Source of the DNA: an uncultured Treponema sp.
GTDB lineage: Bacteria > Spirochaetota > Spirochaetia > Treponematales > Treponemataceae
Assembly (NCBI GenBank): GCA_945833725.1
Contig: CAMAFU010000144.1
Location: 1 to 5,222 of the forward strand
DNA length: 5,222 nt
Reading direction: 5' to 3'
Part shown: positions 1-4,414 of the stretch, piece by piece
Layout: every line of letters starts with the position of its first letter
Position numbering within the stretch: the first letter of the stretch is position 1
The notes under the pieces: generated by a model
The model's input: the letters and a program-made list of their open reading frames with translations, nothing else
Told to the model about the DNA's origin: nothing
The model's database searches: none
Program-made: the position numbers and the translations under genes

Positions 1-261
1 TTCTACTGTAGGTGAAATTATAAGAAGTTTTATTGATTTTGAACTGGAATTTTCTTGAAGTATTTTTGTAAGAAAGGGAAGCAGATATGCAAATGTTTTG
101 CCGGTTCCCGTTTCACTTTGAAATAATAGGGATTTTCCTTGCAGCAATACTGGAATTGCCTGTTTCTGAATTTCTGTTGGAGTTGTTATTCCATTTTTTT
201 TAAGATTTTCTGATAGAACCGGCAGAATATTTAACGATTCAAAAGTAAGTTCGTTATTCAT
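1..261 (-). CDS. DEAD-box ATP-dependent RNA helicase, N-terminal part (runs off left edge)
   Basis: The first 87 codons of a DEAD-box (superfamily 2) RNA helicase, which would unwind RNA duplexes with ATP in the cytoplasm, for example in ribosome assembly or mRNA turnover. Visible in order: the Q motif (F7, then GITTPTEIQKQAIP at 24-37, with the invariant Gln at 32), motif I/Walker A as SETGTGKT at 49-56, and the start of motif Ia as SPTVE just at the edge, where most family members have PTREL. The DEAD and SAT motifs and the RecA2 domain lie outside the window, so the subfamily (RhlE, CsdA, DbpA and so on) cannot be told. The ATG at 261 is the natural start because the Q motif begins at the usual distance from it. 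No Shine-Dalgarno sequence precedes it (only TCTTTC), and an extended -10 box ends 6 bases upstream, which suggests a leaderless message. It is divergent from the glycosyltransferase gene. Confidence 0.93.
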   Translation of the reverse strand, partial: MNNELTFESLNILPVLSENLKKNGITTPTEIQKQAIPVLLQGKSLLFQSETGTGKTFAYLLPFLTKILQENSSSKSIKLLIISPTVE

Positions 262-267
262 GAAAGA

Positions 268-276
268 ACTATAGCA
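268..276 (-). promoter_or_regulatory. Extended -10 promoter for the helicase gene
   Basis: Read on the minus strand, the site is TGC TATAGT: an extended -10 (TGn) followed by a hexamer matching TATAAT at 5 of 6 positions. The hexamer occupies 273-268 and only six bases separate it from the ATG. Counting the usual seven bases from the end of the -10 box puts +1 on the A of the ATG at 261. I see no good -35 box, which fits an extended -10 promoter. The element forms one arm of a 7-bp inverted repeat (270-276 with 292-298) shared with the divergent promoter. Confidence 0.6.
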
Positions 277-291
277 TATAAAAAATAACTT

Positions 292-300
292 TGCTATAAT
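292..300 (+). promoter_or_regulatory. Extended -10 promoter for the glycosyltransferase gene
   Basis: TGC TATAAT is a perfect -10 hexamer (295-300) with the extended TGn element, 10 bases before the ATG at 311. The expected start point is about 307, with the nearest downstream purines at 309 and 311, so the leader would be 0 to 4 bases long and carry no ribosome binding site. The position where a -35 box would lie (about 272-277) reads TAGCAT, a poor match, and overlaps the -10 box of the divergent helicase promoter. Confidence 0.65.
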
Positions 301-310
301 CCTGTTCTAT

Positions 311-1426
311 ATGAAGGTTGGAATTGATACTTTTGGTTGCAATCATGGAAAATCTGGAATTGGTTCGTATTTGTCTTCGTTTTGTGCACAACTTCATAAT
401 TCAGAAGAAATAAGTTTTGAGCTTTTTGGTGCTGAAATTGACAGATATACTTTCGGAGCAGATAATGGGCTTACATACAAAGCGGTAAATCTTTCCGACA
501 GCCGGAATTCTGAATTACTATGGCATTTTTTTAGAGTTGACCGGTTTGCAAAAAAACAAGGCTATGACGCTGTTATTTATGCGGCGGGTGCTCAATTTAT
601 ACCGTTGCATTGCACTGTTCCTGGTGTTGCCGTTATTAATGATGTTGTTTCTGAGCTTTATTCGGCGGAAAAATTTTTCTTTCAAAAGCAGAGAATTTTG
701 CTGGGACTTAGAAATATTACAAAAATCATTTGTGCCAGTCACTTTATCCGCAAAGATTTAATAAAACTTGGAATACCTGGAGAAAAAATTTCTGTCATTC
801 ACAATGGAATAAATCATTCTGAGTTTTATCCCAGAGAAATTCTTTCTCCAAATCTTATGGATATAAAGCCTTTTGCAATAAAACGGCCCTATTTCATTTA
901 TGCTTCCAGAATGTGTTCAGAAACAAAAAAACATATTCAATTAATCAGGGCTTTTAATATTTTTAAATCAAAAACAAGGTTGGAGCATCGGCTTGTTTTT
1001 TCTGGAAGTGAAGGGGATGTTACTGAAGAAATAAAAAAGGAAATCCTTGCTTCTCCGTTTGCATCTGAAATTTTTATTACAGGATTTTTCCCCCATGAAA
1101 GTTTTCCCTTGCTGTATGCAGGTTCTGATGGTTGTATTTTTCCTTCTGTTAATGAAGGTGTTGCTCTTCCTGTTTTAGAGGCTATGGCAACAGGTGTTCC
1201 TGTGGCCTGTTCTAAAGACGGTGCCTTGCCTGAAATTGCCGGAAGCAATGCCATATTTTTTGACAGTGATAACATTAACGAAATGGCCATGGCGATGGAG
1301 TCGATAGCTGTAGATAAAACTCTTCGGAAAAAACTGAAAGAAGGCGGCTTAAAATGGACTAAATCGTTCGACTGGGAAAAGACTGTAAAAAAAACAGTTG
1401 AAGTTATAAAAAGCGTTTCTACTTAA
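311..1426 (+). CDS. Family 4 glycosyltransferase (GT-B fold, RfaB/mannosyltransferase-like)
   Basis: A complete 371-residue retaining GT-B glycosyltransferase that would move a sugar from a nucleotide-sugar donor to a glycan or lipid acceptor at the cytoplasmic face of the membrane. The N-terminal Rossmann domain starts with MKVGIDTFG and the glycine loop GKSGIGSY (13-20), typical of GT4. The segment HNGIN at 164-168 marks the entry to the second domain, and ASRMCSETKKH (198-208) occupies the place of the usual GR..xxKG/K donor-phosphate loop. The EX7E signature is present as EGVALPVLE (E282, E290), followed by GVPVACS and the ALPEIAG stretch. Length is normal for the family. There is no signal peptide or membrane span. 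Donor and acceptor cannot be told from sequence, and no other glycan genes are in the window, so it looks like a single-gene unit with its own promoter and terminator. The start at 311 lacks a Shine-Dalgarno sequence; the message is probably leaderless. Confidence 0.93.
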   Translation: MKVGIDTFGCNHGKSGIGSYLSSFCAQLHNSEEISFELFGAEIDRYTFGADNGLTYKAVNLSDSRNSELLWHFFRVDRFAKKQGYDAVIYAAGAQFIPLHCTVPGVAVINDVVSELYSAEKFFFQKQRILLGLRNITKIICASHFIRKDLIKLGIPGEKISVIHNGINHSEFYPREILSPNLMDIKPFAIKRPYFIYASRMCSETKKHIQLIRAFNIFKSKTRLEHRLVFSGSEGDVTEEIKKEILASPFASEIFITGFFPHESFPLLYAGSDGCIFPSVNEGVALPVLEAMATGVPVACSKDGALPEIAGSNAIFFDSDNINEMAMAMESIAVDKTLRKKLKEGGLKWTKSFDWEKTVKKTVEVIKSVST

Positions 1427-1440
1427 AAATGTTTTTTAAT

Positions 1441-1479
1441 AAAAAAAGGTTCTGACATATTTATCAGAACCTTTTTTTT
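1441..1479. terminator. Bidirectional intrinsic terminator between convergent genes
   Basis: An 8-bp perfect stem, GGTTCTGA (1448-1455) with TCAGAACC (1464-1471), encloses an 8-base loop. It is flanked by seven A on the left (1441-1447) and eight T on the right (1472-1479), which can extend the pairing. Read on the plus strand it ends the glycosyltransferase message 14 bases after its TAA. Read on the minus strand it gives the same hairpin plus U-tract directly after the stop codon of the anti-sigma kinase gene at 1481. This is the strongest terminator in the window. Confidence 0.92.
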
Positions 1480-1480
1480 G

Positions 1481-2041
1481 CTATGCACTGTGGTTAGTCT
1501 TCCAACGCAACACCGTGGTGCTTTTTTGGAACCGTTTAAGCATTGCAACTCCGTTTCGTTTGCCGTTGTATACATAGCCTCCGTCCCAATATTCAAGAGC
1601 AGCAAAAAGTGCGTTTCCTCCATCCTGATCATCGGACTTTTTTGTTCTGAAAGAAACATAGTTTGCAAGTTCTTCAAAATTTGAATTATGAAGACATTCC
1701 AAACGCTTTCTGTTAAATTCATTCCATTTTTCTAAATCTTTAAAGCCTTCGCCTTCATCTTTTACAATAAGATGTGCATGGGATGGACTGAAAGAATACC
1801 AAACACGGACTTTTTTGTTTATATCGCAGTTATTTCCATGTTTTACGGCATTTTTTATTACTTCTGAAATTTGCTGTTCCAAAAGATTTATTTCTTTTAT
1901 TTCCAATGGGGCAGACTGAACGATAAGAAGTGTAAAATAACGGATTTGCCTAAAGTCTGAAGGAAATTCCTTGTATAGCATATTAGTTGTATCGAACAAC
2001 GGGTCATTATCGTCTGAACGCAATTCTTTGTACTGTTCCAT
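1481..2041 (-). CDS. Anti-sigma factor / serine protein kinase of the RsbW-SpoIIAB type (HATPase)
   Basis: A 186-residue cytoplasmic GHKL ATPase of the anti-sigma kinase kind. In a partner switch it would phosphorylate the STAS antagonist encoded just upstream, and bind and hold an output protein when the antagonist is phosphorylated. The N box is clear: E60 and N64 in SEVIKNAVKHGN, the metal/ATP-binding core. The G1 box is VKDEGEGF (93-100, with D95). A G2-like region follows as QDGGNALFAALEYWDGG (139-155), ending in NGVAMLKRF. About 40 mostly charged residues (101-139) lie between G1 and G2, and the protein is longer than SpoIIAB (about 146 residues). A GGAG sits nine bases before the ATG (2051-2054), supporting this start. 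It is the last of the three partner-switch genes, 81 bases after the STAS gene, and ends on the two-way terminator. The family is secure; whether the target is a sigma factor is unknown. Confidence 0.85.
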   Translation of the reverse strand: MEQYKELRSDDNDPLFDTTNMLYKEFPSDFRQIRYFTLLIVQSAPLEIKEINLLEQQISEVIKNAVKHGNNCDINKKVRVWYSFSPSHAHLIVKDEGEGFKDLEKWNEFNRKRLECLHNSNFEELANYVSFRTKKSDDQDGGNALFAALEYWDGGYVYNGKRNGVAMLKRFQKSTTVLRWKTNHSA

Positions 2042-2078
2042 AGTATTTTACTCCAAAATAATATGATTGATAAAATAA

Positions 2079-2115
2079 TCTGCTTATCATAAAGGAAAGC
2101 AGAATGTGTAAGCAA
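2079..2115 (-). promoter_or_regulatory. Possible internal promoter overlapping a hairpin ahead of the kinase gene
   Basis: On the minus strand, TTGCTT (2115-2110), an 18-base spacer and TATGAT (2091-2086, 5 of 6 matches to TATAAT) resemble a weak sigma70 promoter in the 81-base gap. The same stretch holds a 7-bp stem, TCTGCTT (2103-2097) with AAGCAGA (2085-2079), and an 11-base loop. The stem is followed by an AT-rich tract without a clean U-run, so it is not a convincing terminator. It may be a processing or stability hairpin, or chance in AT-rich DNA. Confidence 0.3.
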
Positions 2116-2122
2116 TATTGTA

Positions 2123-2461
2123 TTATTCGTTTACCATTAAGAGAGCTTCTTCGATGCTGTTAGCAATCGGAAAATAACCCATTAATTTAGTTAATTCGAT
2201 AACTTTTTTTACCGAGCCGTGTATGTTTGCAATGGCAAGCTTTAAGTTCATTTTTTTGATTGTTGAACATATATAAATAAGTGCACCGATTCCAGAGGAG
2301 TCGATGTAGTCAACCTGTTCAAGATTTATAATGAAGTTCTTTACATTTTTTTCGAGCATTTTCATTACAAGTTCTTTCAGCTTATACGAATTGTAAAGAT
2401 CCATTTCTCCATTTACATCGATAATATAGACTTCCCCATTTTTTCGAATTTTCAGTTCCAT
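2123..2461 (-). CDS. STAS-domain anti-sigma factor antagonist (RsbV/SpoIIAA type)
   Basis: A 112-residue single STAS domain protein, the usual length for this family. It is the switch component: unphosphorylated it binds the RsbW-type kinase and frees that kinase's target; phosphorylated on serine it lets go. The sequence opens with the typical strand pair (MELKIRKNGEVYIIDVNGEMDLYNS) broken here as residues 1-19 and 20-25. The conserved phosphorylation site follows as DYIDSSGIGALIYI (51-64). By comparison with SpoIIAA, the second serine, S56, is the expected acceptor. The start is supported by a strong AAGGAG (2470-2475) eight bases before the ATG. It lies 121 bases after the phosphatase stop and 81 bases before the kinase start. 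All expected motifs are intact, so it should be a functional antagonist; its partner in the window is the kinase at 1481-2041. Confidence 0.92.
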   Translation of the reverse strand: MELKIRKNGEVYIIDVNGEMDLYNSYKLKELVMKMLEKNVKNFIINLEQVDYIDSSGIGALIYICSTIKKMNLKLAIANIHGSVKKVIELTKLMGYFPIANSIEEALLMVNE

Positions 2462-2515
2462 AAGAAATACTCCTTAAATTTCCTGTTAAATACAAAAGTT
2501 TTGAACAGACAGTTG

Positions 2516-2524
2516 ATTACAGCA
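2516..2524 (-). promoter_or_regulatory. Candidate extended -10 element ahead of the STAS gene
   Basis: In the 121-base gap between the phosphatase stop and the STAS start, the minus strand reads TGC TGTAAT: an extended -10 with 5 of 6 matches to TATAAT. It would start transcription near 2509, giving a leader of about 48 bases that includes the AAGGAG site. The -35 position (near CCAGAG) is poor. The element resembles the TGCTATA(A/G)T boxes at 268-300, which is the main reason to list it. It would let the antagonist and kinase be made independently of the phosphatase. Confidence 0.35.
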
Positions 2525-2582
2525 ACGCTTAAAACTGCCTCTGGCGAAATTCCGTTTTGACAGAAAATACGCAGATTTTTAA

Positions 2583-4232
2583 TTATTGTATTTTTATTAA
2601 AAGAAGTGTCTGATCATCATGTAAACTTTCTGATCCGATAAACTTCTTTATGTCTGTTTTGACTAAGCTGGCAATTTCTTTACCGCTCAGCTTACAGTTT
2701 TCTTTAATGACAGACGCAAGACGCTCCGTTGAATACTGCTTTCCAGTTGAATTCAACGCTTCAACCAAGCCATCTGTATATGTTATTATAATATCACCTT
2801 GCGAAACTGTAAACTGAATATCTCTGTAAGAAGTTGTTTTTTCTACACCTAAAGGTTCACAGCTTACAGATTTTTTTTCGATGTTTCCTTTTTGTGAAGA
2901 ATACAGGAGAATTGGTGTTGTACCTGCAGCAGAGGCCTGTATAGTTTTCTTTACAGGATTAAAATTAATAAGAGCTGTGGAAGCAAAGTGATCAAAATTT
3001 ATTTCGCTGCATATTTCTCTGTTTGCCCAACTTAAAATTGTTCCTGCAGATTGCGGCGTATTTACAACAAGGCGAATCATTGCCCTTAACATTGACATTA
3101 CAAGGAAAGAATTTGTTCCTTTACCGGCAACATCCATAAGTACAAAAGAAACGCGATCCTGACGGGCAGGTATTATGTCGTAAATATCTGAACAGACTCC
3201 TTCAGTGTGTTCTGTAAATACACCAAGATTAACTCCTGAAAGCGGCGGAATTTTTTTTGGAAGAAGAGTGTTCTGCAGAGTTGCGGCAACTTCGCTTTCT
3301 TTTGAAATTTCGTGCCGGTCACTGTATTCCATAAAGCTGTATGCTGTTTTAAGAGCCGTTTCTGCAAAGGAAACTAATGTTAATGTCCAATCTAAATGCT
3401 GCTGGGTAAAAACTTCTGTTCCAGCATTTTTAGAAAGTGCAATAAGACCTATAACAATGCCTTTGTCGCGGAGCTGGATTGGAACAAAAATAAAACTTCC
3501 CAGCTTTAAAAAATCTTCCGGACCGTTTTGGAAAATTCTTGAGTCTTTCAACGGCTGAGTAATAAGTTCAGCTTTTCCGGAACTTGCAACTTCTCCGAAA
3601 ATATTGTCCCGTAAAGGAAAATTGGCAAATTTAAAACTCGTAGAAACTCTCAGCGGTTTATGGGGCATATCTGACGGAAGTTTGTAAGGAGGCGGAAAAT
3701 CGCCTGCAAAGGATTTTACATTGATTGAATCTTCAAAATCGTCTACAAGAAGAACTGCCCCTCCATCTGCACCTGTAACATCCATACATGTTTTATTTAT
3801 TGTGTCCAAAAGAGACTGCATTCCCTCTTTTTTTCCGAATGTATCTGCTGCTAAAAGAGAAAAAGCACGGCCTTTTTCAACAAGGTTTATTTGTTCTGGC
3901 GGCAGTTCTTCTACAATGATTTCCGGTTTTTTTAATGATTCTTCTGTCTGTTCCTTAAGTTCTTTTGGCTTAGGTTTTCCAAAGGCAAGCATAATGACAT
4001 AAGGAATTATTATTGCCGCAGCAATAAGAAGCATTGTTGAAAAAAGAGACATACCCGGATGTAAAGCCGTATATACACAGCCGAAAATAATAACTGCAAG
4101 GGATAAAAAGGAGAGAAAACTTACTTTTGCTGTATTGCGAGCCTTTATTATTGCAAGAAAAACAAAAATGAGCAGTGCTACAACTGCCGTGGAAAAAAGG
4201 GGAATATATGCTATTGCATCTGAATTGAACAA
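2583..4232 (-). CDS. Membrane-anchored GAF-domain PP2C/SpoIIE-family serine phosphatase (RsbU-like)
   Basis: Probable phosphatase for the phosphorylated STAS antagonist, and so the sensory input of the partner switch. From the TTG start it has 549 residues. Three hydrophobic segments lie near 9-29, 38-56 and 62-84, then a Lys/Glu-rich linker, a GAF sensor domain near 115-295, and a C-terminal PP2C domain near 310-549. The metal-binding aspartates are present: D349 and D352 in CSDIYD, D367 in LMDVAGKG, D487 in YTDGLVEA and D539/D540 in HDDQT, so it should be active. The usual GGDFYD reads CSDIYD here. I chose the TTG at 4232 because GGAG (4239-4242) lies six bases upstream and a sigma70-type promoter starts RNA near 4292. 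The frame stays open to a GTG at 4283 (566 residues), but that start has no ribosome site and would lie only about 9 bases from the predicted RNA start. No periplasmic sensor domain is visible, so the signal is probably sensed in the membrane or by the GAF domain. Confidence 0.93.
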   Translation of the reverse strand: MFNSDAIAYIPLFSTAVVALLIFVFLAIIKARNTAKVSFLSFLSLAVIIFGCVYTALHPGMSLFSTMLLIAAAIIIPYVIMLAFGKPKPKELKEQTEESLKKPEIIVEELPPEQINLVEKGRAFSLLAADTFGKKEGMQSLLDTINKTCMDVTGADGGAVLLVDDFEDSINVKSFAGDFPPPYKLPSDMPHKPLRVSTSFKFANFPLRDNIFGEVASSGKAELITQPLKDSRIFQNGPEDFLKLGSFIFVPIQLRDKGIVIGLIALSKNAGTEVFTQQHLDWTLTLVSFAETALKTAYSFMEYSDRHEISKESEVAATLQNTLLPKKIPPLSGVNLGVFTEHTEGVCSDIYDIIPARQDRVSFVLMDVAGKGTNSFLVMSMLRAMIRLVVNTPQSAGTILSWANREICSEINFDHFASTALINFNPVKKTIQASAAGTTPILLYSSQKGNIEKKSVSCEPLGVEKTTSYRDIQFTVSQGDIIITYTDGLVEALNSTGKQYSTERLASVIKENCKLSGKEIASLVKTDIKKFIGSESLHDDQTLLLIKIQ

Positions 4233-4242
4233 AGCGAGCTCC
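4233..4242 (-). promoter_or_regulatory. Ribosome binding site that decides the phosphatase start
   Basis: The minus strand reads GGAG, six bases, then TTG at 4232. This is the only good Shine-Dalgarno match near the 5' end of the phosphatase frame. The upstream in-frame GTG at 4283 is preceded by AT-rich sequence without one. Confidence 0.65.
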
Positions 4243-4257
4243 GATTTATGATATATT

Positions 4258-4280
4258 AAAACAGGGCACAGTACACCCTG
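4258..4280 (-). promoter_or_regulatory. Leader hairpin with short U-run, possible attenuator
   Basis: Within the predicted 60-base leader of the phosphatase mRNA, CAGGG (4280-4276) pairs with CCCTG (4266-4262) around a 9-base loop, which could add G-U pairs, and is followed at once by four U (4261-4258). It is short for a terminator but placed between the promoter and the ribosome site. If the GTG at 4283 were the true start, this would be coding sequence instead. Confidence 0.3.
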
Positions 4281-4298
4281 CACTTAAAGTTAAAATTC

Positions 4299-4327
4299 AT
4301 TTTATCATTGAAATTTTTTGCCGTCAA
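4299..4327 (-). promoter_or_regulatory. Sigma70-type promoter for the phosphatase (partner-switch) genes
   Basis: The minus strand has TTGACG (4327-4322, 5 of 6 matches to TTGACA), a 17-base spacer, and TAAAAT (4304-4299, 5 of 6 matches to TATAAT) preceded by an extended TGA. This is the best full promoter in the window. The expected start is near 4290-4292, about 60 bases before the TTG start codon. It lies in the gap after the upstream peptidase-like gene and suggests that the signalling genes begin their own transcript here. Confidence 0.7.
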
Positions 4328-4380
4328 TTTGTTTATAAAAAAATTATCGTGCTCACTTTTAAAGCTTTTGGGAATTCGGC

Positions 4381-4404
4381 AAAATTCAACCATCATCATG
4401 GCTG
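4381..4404 (-). terminator. Probable intrinsic terminator after the M16-like gene
   Basis: On the minus strand, CAGCCAT (4404-4398) pairs with ATGGTTG (4393-4387), seven pairs including one G-U, with a 4-base loop, followed by AA and four U (4384-4381). It begins 11 bases after the stop codon at 4415. The U-run is short, so termination may be partial and some read-through into the phosphatase gene is possible. Confidence 0.5.
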
Positions 4405-4414
4405 CCTGCTGCTT

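Noticed and set aside
270..298. The 7-bp inverted repeat as a repressor operator
   Set aside because: It is fully explained by two divergent extended -10 boxes of the same sequence; operator use is possible but nothing further supports it.
937..1290. 117-residue minus-strand open frame inside the glycosyltransferase gene
   Set aside because: It overlaps a gene with clear family motifs and shows no domain or ribosome site; it is a shadow frame.
1423..1722. 99-residue minus-strand open frame overlapping the kinase gene and terminator
   Set aside because: It runs through the strong hairpin and is out of frame with the HATPase motifs.
2520..2582. Terminator after the phosphatase stop codon
   Set aside because: Only a 3-bp GCC/GGC hairpin and loose AAAAC/GTTTT pairing can be drawn, with no proper U-tract after a stable stem.
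3205..3558. 117-residue plus-strand open frame inside the phosphatase gene
   Set aside because: It lies opposite the GAF/PP2C coding sequence, is rich in Arg/Ser/Lys without a recognisable domain, and has no promoter or ribosome site.
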